From Chromera velia (lineage: Eukaryota; Sar; Chromeraceae): a stretch of 15,987 bases of DNA. Where the stretch lies: positions 1 to 15,987 of the forward strand of contig JAHBMJ010002756.1 of assembly GCA_018398765.1 (NCBI GenBank), read 5' to 3'. Positions 1 through 8,237 of the stretch are shown here, piece by piece; the first letter of the stretch is position 1, and the number at the start of each line of letters is the position of its first letter. The translations under genes and the position numbers were made by a program. The notes beneath the pieces are model-generated. The model saw only the letters and a list, made by a program, of their open reading frames with translations. It had not been told where the DNA came from and made no database searches.

Positions 1-13
1 CCCCCCCCCCCCC
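1..13. repeat. Poly-C run at the window start
   Basis: Thirteen consecutive C bases open the window, and nine close it at 15979-15987. Such ends are typical of contigs that break at homopolymers, so this is probably an assembly boundary and not a biological end. No telomere-type repeat is present. Confidence 0.8.
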
Positions 14-22
14 TCCAGCCCT

Positions 23-45
23 CTTATGCAACGCCGTTGCATAAG
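23..45. repeat. Perfect 11-bp inverted repeat with a 1-nt centre
   Basis: CTTATGCAACG (23-33) and CGTTGCATAAG (35-45) are exact reverse complements around a single C at 34. The geometry is a near-palindrome, which suits a dimeric DNA-binding site better than an RNA hairpin, because a 1-nt loop is sterically poor. Half-site-like TTGCAC words recur at about 74, 251 and 296, all upstream of the propeller gene that starts at 406. A regulatory role is inferred. Confidence 0.6.
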
Positions 46-405
46 GTATTTTGTACGAGCCCCAATATATAGTTTGCACGCGCTTGCTCGACTGAGGTCT
101 CGATCTGAAATCGATCAGACATTGTCTGTAGTTCCAGTGAGGTGTCTACATTGATATAAGCTCACTGTCTATACAGGGGTGATAACGACTTGAGGTACCG
201 CACGACCAGTCAGTCTGCATGAGAGCGTTGACCAGCTCAGTCTGCAACTGTTGCACAAAGGAATTTGTCTTGTCTGGAGGCCTGGATTGTAAGCCTTGCA
301 CATATGGACCAGCTCTTCAGCTGAGGACCTAGGTGGTCATTCTAGAAAGCCTCCATCCGGAGAGAGCGCTCCTGCCGACACTGAGAGCGCAACTTAGTTC
401 CACCA
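46..405 (+). promoter_or_regulatory. 5' flank of the propeller gene
   Basis: No ORF or RNA gene is visible here. The stretch lies directly upstream of the ATG at 406 and must hold the promoter and 5' UTR if the window is intact. An in-frame TGA at 382-384 shows that the coding region does not extend upstream without splicing. Two similar words, one at about 206 and one at about 231 (GACCAG..CAGTCTGCA), are loosely repeated. No clear TATA box or initiator is recognised. Confidence 0.35.
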
Positions 406-2724
406 ATGGAGCAGCCAAACGAAATTGAGCGTGAAATTTCTGACGAACTCCGTCGATCAGAAGCACATGAGAGGGACCCTATCAGAGACCCCTCTCAGAG
501 GGCAGAGCAAGTGGGTAAAAAGACCGAAGAAGGAGACGTGGAGGCGTCCCAGCCATCTGCCCGAAAAAAGAAAAAGGAAAACCTCGAACTTCCGTTGTTC
601 TCCACTGGCAGGGAGGTTGTCTGTTATCTCTGCATGACCGTTCTTTTGCCCATTGTCGTGGTTTTGATTTCTTTTGCTGTTCAGGAACTCGGTGGAAGGG
701 AAAACAGGTGGCTGGTCATTTCCACTCGCCTGACGTGGTCGGGCCTGATTGACAGTGACAGTGTCGGTACTCAGCTCTGTGCTGCGTATCGAGAAGAGCT
801 CCCCCAACCGGGAGCATGCAAGTCGTCCATGAATTTTGTTTCAGGCACTTCTGAAAGGCGACGCCAGCTGGGAGATAGGGAGGGAGAGGGAGAGACGGAG
901 ATCGAGGATCTGGGAGTGGGGTGGTCTTCAAGTGAAAGGAGAAGAGCCTCTGAACGCTTCTCGGGAACAGCAATCTTTGACATTTCCCTGTCGTACAGTC
1001 GTACAGACACAATGGAAAAAGCCAAGTCAAGTACAGAGAACCTTGCCTCCCAAGCATCGTCAGGTGACCCTTCGGACAGCGTGTTTAGTAAGAGCGTTGT
1101 GAATCGAATGAAAAAACACCTGAACATCGGTGTCAACGAAATGACTGTTACCAAAGTGAGGGGGGTGGGGCGAAGAGGTTCGTTCTACGGGGACAGTTTC
1201 TTTTTGACCAACTCTGCAGGGACTTCCTCAGCCACCACTTCGACCACAACCACAACCAGCACATTCCCAGCACCCCATTTTGATGTAGCAAAGTGGTCCC
1301 GCATTTATCATTCAAACCTTGGAGTAGGGTGGGGAGAAAAGATGGCAACAGGGGATTTGAACGGGGACGGTGTTGAAGACATCATACTCTCAGCAAAACC
1401 TGCAGGGACCTCCTTGTATGTAATTTTCGGGGGGTCCACCCTAGGGAATTTCGACATGAACACCATCGACGGGTCGAACGGTTTCTCCATCACCGCCGAC
1501 TCTGCTTTTGTTTGGGGAGATGTTACCAACTGCCTCGTGGCAGCAGACATTAACGGAGACGGCATTGACGACTTGATCATGAGTGATGGTGTGGGGGATT
1601 ATGCAGGTTTGTATGGGGGTGACATTTACGTGTTCTTTGGGAGAAAGACGTGGGATGCCTCGTATACGTTCGGACAGTACGATGTATTCATCAGAAGTTC
1701 CCGAACTCTTAACATGCCCCCGCCTTCCTGTGCTGCTTGTGACGTTGACGGGGACGGGAAGGCGGACATCGTTGTGGGGGATGATGGGACTGATAGAGTG
1801 TCCATCCTTTATGGACGGACTAAAACAGAGTGGGAGACGGTGTCGAGCACGACCACCGCCTTCTATGAGTGGTCGTCGACCGAACACAACCTCCATCTAC
1901 AGACTGTGACCGCAAATGTGAGGGTGGGGCAGTTAGTTGGGTGTCAGGATGTAGATGGGGATGGATTAGCAGACGTATTCGTGTCGACTGCACACAGAAA
2001 CGGCGCGAATTATGCAGTCGTCACCCTCATTACAGGTCTGTCTGGGAAGCCCCTGGGGTCAAGCGACCTCCTCAGTTCCAACTTGAAGAACACACTAGAT
2101 GTGAACTCTGTCCAGAGTTTTCGTGCCGATGAATTGTATCGATCAAGTTCGGGTGACATCATGGCCTTCACAGGAATTTTCCCGGCAGGGGATGTGAATG
2201 GAGACGGGAAGATGGATGTGGTGTTTGGGGCATCAAATTATTGCACTGACTGTTCGGGTACGCCGACTATTGTGGGGGGGGCGGCGTATTTGGTATACGG
2301 AGGCCTCGATGGGATCACCAACCAGGAGTCGGGGACTCTGCAGGTTTCCGTCACGAAACCGAGTCCTCTGTCGTTCCTTCAGGATGACAATCCTGCGGGA
2401 GATGTCGAGTTTGGCATTTCTGCCACAAAGTTTTGGGACCTAGATGGGGATGGGTTGAACGAACTGGTTGTATGCTCTAGGGGGAGGAGTGTTTGTTATA
2501 TTGGGTACAGCAGCAATCTGAAAAGCCCAGGGGTGCAAACCCTATCAGAATCAGCCGGCAGGTTTTATCACTCCAACTGGGGGCAGTCGAATTCAATCAA
2601 GCTGGGTACCGCCTTCCTGATTGCGGACGTTACAGGAGATGCGATTCCTGACGCAATAATTAGTGCCCCGGCATACAACGGGGAAGAAAACGGGGAAGTT
2701 TTCTTTTACAAAGGCATCATGTGA
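406..2724 (+). CDS. Single-pass membrane protein with a seven-repeat FG-GAP (integrin-alpha-like) propeller
   Basis: One uninterrupted frame encodes 772 residues. The start is the first ATG after an in-frame TGA at 382-384. A highly charged N-terminus with a KKKK cluster (about 54-57) precedes one hydrophobic segment (about 71-92), as in a type II signal anchor, so the long C-terminal part would lie outside the cytoplasm. Residues about 100-260 resemble no family I can name. A Ser/Thr-rich linker follows (273-286). From about 300 to the end come seven Ca-binding loops of the D-x-(N/D)-G-D-G-x-x-(D/E) type, starting at D317, D381, D446, D515, D596, D678 and D741. The seventh is degenerate (D-V-T-G-D-A) but keeps ISAPAYNGEENG, close to the classical FG-GAP strand. 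Seven repeats at 63-82 residue spacing fit one closed seven-bladed beta-propeller. In this family such propellers bind extracellular ligands. The ligand and the role here are unknown. Absence of introns is seen directly. Confidence 0.88.
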   Translation: MEQPNEIEREISDELRRSEAHERDPIRDPSQRAEQVGKKTEEGDVEASQPSARKKKKENLELPLFSTGREVVCYLCMTVLLPIVVVLISFAVQELGGRENRWLVISTRLTWSGLIDSDSVGTQLCAAYREELPQPGACKSSMNFVSGTSERRRQLGDREGEGETEIEDLGVGWSSSERRRASERFSGTAIFDISLSYSRTDTMEKAKSSTENLASQASSGDPSDSVFSKSVVNRMKKHLNIGVNEMTVTKVRGVGRRGSFYGDSFFLTNSAGTSSATTSTTTTTSTFPAPHFDVAKWSRIYHSNLGVGWGEKMATGDLNGDGVEDIILSAKPAGTSLYVIFGGSTLGNFDMNTIDGSNGFSITADSAFVWGDVTNCLVAADINGDGIDDLIMSDGVGDYAGLYGGDIYVFFGRKTWDASYTFGQYDVFIRSSRTLNMPPPSCAACDVDGDGKADIVVGDDGTDRVSILYGRTKTEWETVSSTTTAFYEWSSTEHNLHLQTVTANVRVGQLVGCQDVDGDGLADVFVSTAHRNGANYAVVTLITGLSGKPLGSSDLLSSNLKNTLDVNSVQSFRADELYRSSSGDIMAFTGIFPAGDVNGDGKMDVVFGASNYCTDCSGTPTIVGGAAYLVYGGLDGITNQESGTLQVSVTKPSPLSFLQDDNPAGDVEFGISATKFWDLDGDGLNELVVCSRGRSVCYIGYSSNLKSPGVQTLSESAGRFYHSNWGQSNSIKLGTAFLIADVTGDAIPDAIISAPAYNGEENGEVFFYKGIM

Positions 2725-3829
2725 ACCAATTGAGGACTTCATTAAAAAAATGAAACAAAGCAAGCTTCATCTGTTGAAAACATAACTTGTGGGTGTTAAA
2801 CATTTGTATAGCCTATATGATGTATACAATGCTAGATACAACGTTCAAATTATGGTTCAATATTTAAGTTAGCTCTTTTGTTCATGTAAGATTATGCTAA
2901 GATATTTCGTTGTTACTTTTTATGTTTTTAATGATTCTTTTTATAAACTTGTACTAGTTTTTTTGGCTTAGAATCATTACTAGGCCCGGTATCAAGCTTT
3001 ACTAGTAACGCAGTTTTTAAAAATTAAAAATACAGGCATGAATATATTTTTATGAACCTAAGCTATTTTAAACAAAATAATTTGCTGTTGTTCCTTTATA
3101 ATAAGTTTTTATTTTTTAGATCTAAATTCATCTAATTCTAGGTCAAATTAATACTGATTTCTGAGAGTTTTCTTCAAGTTACTAAAAGGTTTCAATGCGA
3201 GTCACAGTAGTTCTAATTCATCATATGCAGTTGACTCATTTGTGGTGAAGCTAGGCTGTGTCTTCCAGCATGAAGTTGTGCACGATTCTCCGAAAAAGCT
3301 CAAGGTGTACGTAGGAGACCAATTGAGTTCGCCTTGAAGACCAGTGGCACCTTGGAAAAATTTTATGAACTGGATGCCAGGCATTGCCAGCTTAGGCCCA
3401 GGCTGCCCAGCTAGGCAGGAACCCTGGACCATCTATGGTGAAAGGAAAGGTCGAATGAGAGATTGGATGAGATGTGCCGACGGGCGTGACGTGCACCCCC
3501 CTCGTCAGAGACTTGCAGAGAGGAGACGTGAGAAATGGTGATCACAGAAAAAGCAAACACAGTCTGAAAGAAGTCTTTGAAATGCGATTGAGGTGTGAAC
3601 GTTTGTGCATTCATCTTGCGTAGACATGGATGAGAGAAAAAAGGAGAGCAGTGAACGCAATCGTGGAAGAGAGAAGCAGCTTCCCGTCCCATCCCAAATG
3701 GGTCACCGGGGCACTCCCCTCCCCTCCCCTCCAGGGCCCTCCCATAATAATCCTTCCTCTCTAGTTTGAATACTGCTGCATGAGAGCTCGTCTGTCTTAA
3801 ATCTCTGCTGGCACTTTTTTCTCTGGCTC
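2725..3829. other. AT-rich intergenic region between two converging genes
   Basis: The first roughly 470 bases are strongly AT-rich, as expected for a 3' UTR and spacer after the propeller gene. From about 3190 composition becomes more balanced, and short frames appear on both strands (3202-3432, 3344-3541, 3411-3833), but none has a recognisable domain or a convincing splice context. Both flanking genes point into this stretch, so it must contain both polyadenylation sites. No canonical AATAAA is convincingly placed for either. Confidence 0.5.
3716..3732. repeat. CCCCT triplication, G-rich on the minus strand
   Basis: Three CCCC runs separated by single T bases are followed by a CC pair and, nine bases later, a further CCC. 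On the minus strand this is GGGG-A-GGGG-A-GGGG, close to a G-quadruplex pattern. It lies about 100 bp downstream of the stop codon of the minus-strand secreted-protein gene, so it would be in that gene's 3' UTR or terminator region. Confidence 0.5.
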
Positions 3830-5798
3830 TCACTCGACAATGAGCGTGTCGGTGCCAGTCTGCTGGGTCTCCTTCAGACCCGCCAGAAAGCCCTTGTTGT
3901 TGTTGTTGGTGGTGGAGGCCGCACTCGGGACGGGAAGGGATCCGGTGAGGACACCCCAGTTCTCAGTTGCGTCTGTGGGAACCTGGTAAGTGTTCAGGGC
4001 AGTGTCTCCGTTGAATGCCCTGACGAGAGCACCAGAAGAACCGCATGTGCCGTCACCCGCGTACTTGTGCACAAACAAGTTGAAGTCCAGATCTGCAGGC
4101 AGGCAGAAGGGGGAGTCGGGAGAAAAATCAGGCATTTTGGTGGGGGTTGACCGAAAGTTTCGATCTGTCCCTTTCTCACTGCAGGTAACAGTCCATTTCC
4201 ATTCTCATGAGTCCATTCAGTGCAGTGACGACCGTCTTGATTCTCATGCCTTCGAGTCTTCTCTCAAAAACTTCTCTCCGTCTTTCCCTCTCCTTCCACC
4301 TACCTGTTCCTGATGCTTGTTCGTCCGTCTTCACTCTTTTTGTCTCCGTGCTCTGACTGTGGATTTGCGTAACTCTCTTGACTGTGTGGGTGTACGTCTC
4401 TGTCACAATTGCTTCTCGGTGTTTCCATCTGTCCGACCGCACACCTGGCTCTCTGCCACTCGCTGAGTGACTTAGTAGCTGACTCACCTGAGGCTGCCTC
4501 GACAGAGTCGAGGGTGACTGTGATGGTCTCAGGACCGTATCCCTGCTGCTCGTCGACGTCCAGCACAGCCTTACCTCCTGGGAAGGTGCAGACCTTGGAG
4601 CTGTACTTGGCCTCACACTGTGCGGACCCTCCCTTGGAGACCTTCAGGTGGAGGTCCAGGTCTCTGGGGTGGCGGCCCCAGGACAGGATGAACCTCCACT
4701 GGGTGGCCTCCAACTTGGGAGACAGGGCGAAGGCCATGTCGAGAAGGTTCGTCTCCCCGGAAACCGAGATCTGACGTTTCTCCTCGATGAAACCTTCCAG
4801 CACGATCACGAGAGTGACGTCGCCCTCAGGGACGTTCTCGAGTCGGAACTCACCGCTGGTCCCGGTCTGAGTGGCAATAGTGCCGACAGACACGGTGGCG
4901 CCTGCGACTGGCGCCTTGGTCAGACCGTGGCGGACGGTGCCGGTGACTGTGGCCTTCCCTCGGTTGAAGAAGTGCTCACAGTCCTCGCTGGCTGCGAGAG
5001 TCTCCTTCTTGCAGGGGATGTGGGCGAGGGTTTTCTTGGAGTCAACGCACTTCTGGTACTTGTCGTTCATGCATTCAACGTACTGACGTGCAGGCTCCTC
5101 ACCACCCCCGTGGGAGGCCTGGCACACCTTCTCCACGATGGGAACGGCTTCGTTCCTCATCACATCCAGGGGTTTCTTGTAGATCCCATCATACACAATC
5201 TTGTGACAGTCAATGAAGTCCTTCAAAAGCTCCAGGTCGTTGTTGTTCTCGTCGCAGAACTCGTGGGATTTCTTGTTCGCTGGAGCCTTCAGAAGGTCCA
5301 GAGGCTTGCCGTAAAAGAAGGTGAACGCCTGGTTGTAGCAATTGGTGTATTCATCCAGCTTGGGGATGTTGTCATTGAGGAACGTGCACTTCTCCGTGGC
5401 CCACTTGATGCCGTCGGCTTTCAACAAGTCCATAGGCTTCTTGTAGCTCCAGTCGAAAGCTCTCTGGACGCACGCGATGCGGGCTTTGACGACCTCCACA
5501 TCTCTTTTATAGTCCTCGCACTGCGATAAAAGGTTTCAAATGTACGCATGTTATCTTCAACCACAGGAGAGACATGAATATAAGTCCATGCAGAGCTGGG
5601 AGGTATTGTTTATGTGAATGAAGGACACAAGCTTGCGAGCTGACAGCTGACCATTTTCTCTGCTGCGGTTTCCGCGGGACCCTTCAGCATGTTGGGAGGT
5701 CCGCTGTAGAACCACTTGTACGCGACATCGTAGCATTCGTCTCCACGTGCTCGGAGAAGCAGTTGGAAGAGGAAGAGAGAGAGGAGGGAGAGCTTCAT
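3830..5798 (-). CDS. Secreted Cys-repeat protein with carboxypeptidase-regulatory-like and DUF2135/YfaP-like domains (3 exons)
   Basis: Exons read 5798-5652, 5520-4488 and 4092-3830, giving 480 residues. The introns are GT-AG, and the second has a perfect GTGAGT donor. Residues 1-19 form a signal peptide (MKLSLLSLFLFQLLLRARG). Four tandem repeats follow with cysteines at 22, 50, 66, 94, 110, 138, 154, 182 and 199, that is C-x27-C-x15, a 44-residue period. Tyr 31/75/119/163 and Pro 34/78/122/166 keep the same period. A short Cys-rich segment (207-230) leads to a carboxypeptidase-regulatory-like beta-sandwich (about 238-305, with ATVSVG and GEFRLENVPEGD). The C-terminal part (about 323-465) has SWGRHPRDLDLHL, LDVDEQQGYGPETI and FNLFVHKY, as in DUF2135/YfaP-like domains. 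Exon 3 completes this domain, which supports the second junction. The protein is probably extracellular or in the endomembrane system. Its function is unknown. The frame is open upstream to 6140, but the signal peptide fixes the start at 5798. Confidence 0.87.
4093..4487 (-). other. Intron 2 of the secreted Cys-repeat gene
   Basis: This 395-bp phase-1 intron has a GTGAGT donor at 4487 and ends in a pyrimidine-rich tract with CTGCAG at 4093. Joining the flanking exons forms a GAT (Asp) codon and keeps the C-terminal domain in frame. Confidence 0.85.
5521..5651 (-). other. Intron 1 of the secreted Cys-repeat gene
   Basis: This 131-bp phase-0 intron has a GTCAGC donor at 5651 and a CGCAG acceptor at 5521. 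The junction places a Cys directly after Met 49, at exactly the position required by the 44-residue cysteine period. That is strong internal support for this splice model. Confidence 0.88.
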
Positions 5799-6011
5799 TT
5801 TCCACGATTCTGGAAAAAGCGTTGAAACTTTGACCTCAACAGACAAGCTCCAGGAGGGGTCACTGGTACAGAAAAAACCGACAACTATGCTGGACGGTGA
5901 CACAGGCAGTTTTGACACAAGTGCTCTCGTCGGATTGAACAACGGTTTCGCACTGTGTATGATCAGAAAGATAAAGGTCAGGTCAGACACATGCAAATGC
6001 GCCTGACCGAC

Positions 6012-6035
6012 CATGCATGCATGCATGCATGCATG
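6012..6035. repeat. CATG tetranucleotide repeat, self-complementary
   Basis: Six CATG units form a 24-bp perfectly palindromic tract, followed by a broken unit (TGCATGG). Either strand can fold on itself. It lies about 215 bp upstream of the start codon of the secreted-protein gene. Confidence 0.85.
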
Positions 6036-6454
6036 TGCATGGATGGAAGCTATAGGCGTGACATGGCGTGACGGAGCGTGTGCGCGTCGTCGCCGCATGT
6101 CGCCGCCGCCTACCACGTGGCCAAACAGTAATAATTTCAAAAAAAAAATGTCAAAACAGAAACAAAAGAAACAGTAGTGAGAAAAAGGAACTTAAAAGAC
6201 CGTTTGTTAAGCAGTACGTCGGTGAAATTGAAGAGACACCCCCCCACTCACTGCGTTACATTGCGATATGTAGTTGTTCGCTCTAGTCGGAGTTGATCGC
6301 CCGAGCTTATCATGCTGTAATGAATTAAGTCAAAGAGTAAGATTATCCTGAAAGCGTCTTTCCAGTCATGCACTAAGTTGAGTACTAAGCTTGCATTCAA
6401 GTCCGTCCATGCCTATGTCGTTCTATGGGCGCGCCCCTAATGTTGTATCTGTAT

Positions 6455-6480
6455 TGGAATTAATATCAGAATTAATTCCA
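6455..6480. repeat. 10-bp perfect inverted repeat
   Basis: TGGAATTAAT (6455-6464) and ATTAATTCCA (6471-6480) pair exactly around the 6-nt loop ATCAGA. It lies in an intergenic stretch with no gene assigned. It may be a protein-binding site or a remnant of a small transposon; neither can be shown. Confidence 0.5.
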
Positions 6481-6630
6481 CTCACGTGCATGCTCGTCTT
6501 GTCTGTGTAACTGTCCTGACTGATAGCTTTGGTACTACAAGACTCCCGAACTAACAGTTCTTATGCAGTAACCAGTCATACTAAGTCTAGGTCTGTAGCG
6601 CTCCACAGACACTAGGCTTTTCCTTACGGA

Positions 6631-6720
6631 GTAAGTGAGTGAGTGAGTGAGGTGAGTGGGGTATTAAGTGGGTGAGTGAGTGAATAGGTGAGTGAGTGAG
6701 TGAGGTAAGTAGGGTAAGTG
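6631..6720. repeat. Imperfect GTGA/TGAG repeat tract
   Basis: About 90 bp consist of GTGA units, interrupted by GTGGG, TATTAAGTGG and AATAG variants and ending in GTAAGTAGGGTAAGTG. A run of CTTA units at 6823-6842 is its partial reverse complement (TAAG versus TGAG), so the roughly 100 bp between are flanked by loosely inverted tetranucleotide tracts. Confidence 0.7.
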
Positions 6721-6822
6721 ACTGACGACTCTGAAGATTTCAAGTCACTTTGAAAGTCTAGGATCACTTCAATTTTTTTCTGACAATTTCATCATACCTA
6801 AGTTACTTTAACTATTTCAGCA

Positions 6823-6842
6823 CTTACTTACTTACTTACTTA
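6823..6842. repeat. CTTA tetranucleotide repeat
   Basis: Five exact CTTA units. Read on the minus strand they are TAAG units, related to the GTAAG and GTGAG units at 6631-6720. Confidence 0.75.
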
Positions 6843-7023
6843 ATTGTGGTTAAGCCTAGGGTCTCTGAAACTAGAGATAAATGGCAACCCATGCATGCAG
6901 TTGTAAATAAAAGGAACAAACCGCCGCAGCTTAGCCTGCTTCTACATAAATATAAACAACCACGACCCTCCGCAGCCTAGGCTGAAGCTAAAGGCTGAAC
7001 AACCACACAAGACGCGCATGTAC

Positions 7024-7359
7024 TTATTTTAGACAAGCTTCGATCAATGCACTAGCCTTCTTTGGCTCCCGGTCTACAATGAATGAAACGAGCTCTCTTA
7101 TATATGTCTCTTCTTCCCTGATACCTCTTCCCTCAGCTGCAGCAGTCCATCTTGCTCTGCAGACCCTTTCACCGATTCCTGTTCTCTCTTTCATTCTCTC
7201 TGCCAGCAAGTGAAGTTTGGACCTAAGCTGCTCTGTTCGCATGTATGCAGACAATCGATGTACCGCATCGTCGATCACCTTTTTACCTTCGACTGCAGGA
7301 CAGTGAATACAGTGTTCTTCGCAGGATCCACCGTGCCTCTTTCCCCCACCAGCACATGC
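7024..7359 (-). CDS. Possible terminal exon or fragment of an unrecognised gene
   Basis: The minus frame is open for 111 codons between a TGA at 7360-7362 and the TAA at 7024-7026. The translation begins with a Cys/His-rich patch (CEEHCIHCPAVEG) that could hint at a zinc-binding knuckle. A mixed, helix-prone sequence follows (VIDDAVHRLSAYMRTEQ, LLAERMKERTG, IRELVSFIVDREPKKAS). Composition looks protein-like, not random. The only Met codons lie well inside, so a real gene would need an upstream exon. A CTGCAG acceptor-like site just upstream of the EGKK residues offers an alternative exon start. Open frames at 7360-7710 and 7729-7953 on the same strand could be further exons or decayed coding sequence. 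No family is recognised. Confidence 0.25.
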   Translation of the reverse strand, partial: ACAGGGKRHGGSCEEHCIHCPAVEGKKVIDDAVHRLSAYMRTEQLRSKLHLLAERMKERTGIGERVCRARWTAAAEGRGIREEETYIRELVSFIVDREPKKASALIEACLK

Positions 7360-8057
7360 TCAAAGGAGAGAGGTGAAAAGAGAACTACCAGACAAGAGAG
7401 AGCGAGGCAGAGTACGCAATTGAACTGTGTAACCCCACCCTCTTCTAACCCTCCCCCTTAAAAGCAACATAGCCAGACGCTGGTGCGATCGGTTCTCTAT
7501 CTGAAAATTACTCAGTCGGGAGTTGTGTGGATAGATGCCACATGAACGGGTAAGCCTATGCTCGCCGACGGGTCTTAAAGTCAACCATTCCGACAACCAT
7601 TCTGAGGCTTCCGTTTCCCTCGTTTTCTGCCTGAGTGTCCATTTATTCGTTCCGTTTCTCCCTGTCTGGCTTTCTTTTCTCAAAAGATCTGGTGCGATTG
7701 TTTGAAGCATGCTACTGGCTGAATTGGCCTATACCGGGGTCAACGATCTGTGCCATACATCCCAGACTGCCCGAGGAACCTCCCTTTCTGTTATCTTTAT
7801 GCTTTCTATGAAACCTCCCAACCGACAAAAAAGGATCTCTCTCATGGGACGCAGACCAACCGAAACCAAAGTTGGCACCTTGAAAGAGTTATAGGGCAAA
7901 CGGAATGTCCAGCGCACAAATCGAAGCTGCAATGCACACCTATTGTGACACAATTATTTGTGTCACTGGTACTAGTGTATAAGGTATTGTATCATAATTT
8001 GAATTGTGTCATACTATAGTTTCAGTGTAGGTTTTTCTTATTGATACAAAGAGAGCG
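7360..8057. other. Unresolved region with weak coding signals on the minus strand
   Basis: Two minus-strand frames (7729-7953 and 7360-7710) have somewhat protein-like translations, such as LVSVGLRPMREILFCRLGGF and the segment following an ATCGCACCAG acceptor-like site at about 7689. No start codon, domain or full splice chain can be built. This may be an uncharacterised gene or decayed transposon coding sequence. A hairpin lies at 7945-7966. Confidence 0.3.
7945..7966. repeat. 9-bp perfect hairpin with a TTAT loop
   Basis: GTGACACAA (7945-7953) and TTGTGTCAC (7958-7966) pair exactly across a 4-nt loop. A related word (AATTGTGTCATA) recurs about 35 bp downstream. No T-run follows, so there is no sign that it is a terminator. 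Confidence 0.6.
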
Positions 8058-8237
8058 TTGGGAATGAAAGGACTTTGATCCTAGGCATGAGAGGTTAGCC
8101 TACAACGCTTGATCTGCATACAGCAGCCTGCAGGTTTTGAGGTATCTGCCTCTAGAGCACCCTCTCAACGGTGCAAGTCGAGGCCCGGCAGTGGACCGCA
8201 GGGTGACCCGAAACATAAATCCTATCCTATCCTATCT
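8058..8237 (+). mobile_element. Possible short retroelement (SINE- or LINE-tail-like) ending in a TATCC repeat
   Basis: A GC-richer block is followed by CATAAA and then three tandem ATCCT units (about 8219-8235). A word resembling a polymerase III B box (GGTGCAAGTCG) lies near 8173. A weak A-box-like TTAGCCTACAACG lies near 8094, but the two are further apart than in a tRNA. Retroelements often end in short tandem repeats like this. No target-site duplication was identified, so this is only a possibility. Confidence 0.2.

Larger units (their letters stand above)
5799..7023. other. Non-coding region upstream of the secreted-protein gene, with simple repeats
   Basis: No gene is supported here. 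The part nearest 5799 must contain the promoter of the minus-strand gene. The frame of exon 1 stays open to 6140, but the upstream residues are basic and low-complexity (including runs encoded by CATG repeats), unlike a coding exon. The region holds the CATG repeat at 6012, a hairpin at 6455-6480, a GGCGCGCC palindrome at about 6429-6436, GTGA and ACTT tracts (6631-6842), and two related words beginning CCGCAGC at about 6923 and 6970. Confidence 0.45.

Noticed and set aside
1-13. Telomere or biological terminus
   Set aside because: The run is pure poly-C with no TTAGGG- or TTTAGGG-type repeat; a contig break is the simpler reading.
4648-5529. 293-codon plus-strand frame overlapping the secreted-protein gene
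   Set aside because: It is the complement of exon 2. The minus strand has a signal peptide, precise Cys periodicity, domain motifs and splice sites; the plus translation is a featureless Val/Leu-rich shadow.
5799-6140. Extension of exon 1 of the secreted-protein gene to an upstream start (176-codon frame)
   Set aside because: The added residues are Arg/His-rich and partly encoded by CATG repeats, and they would bury the clear signal peptide MKLSLLSLFLFQLLL inside the protein.
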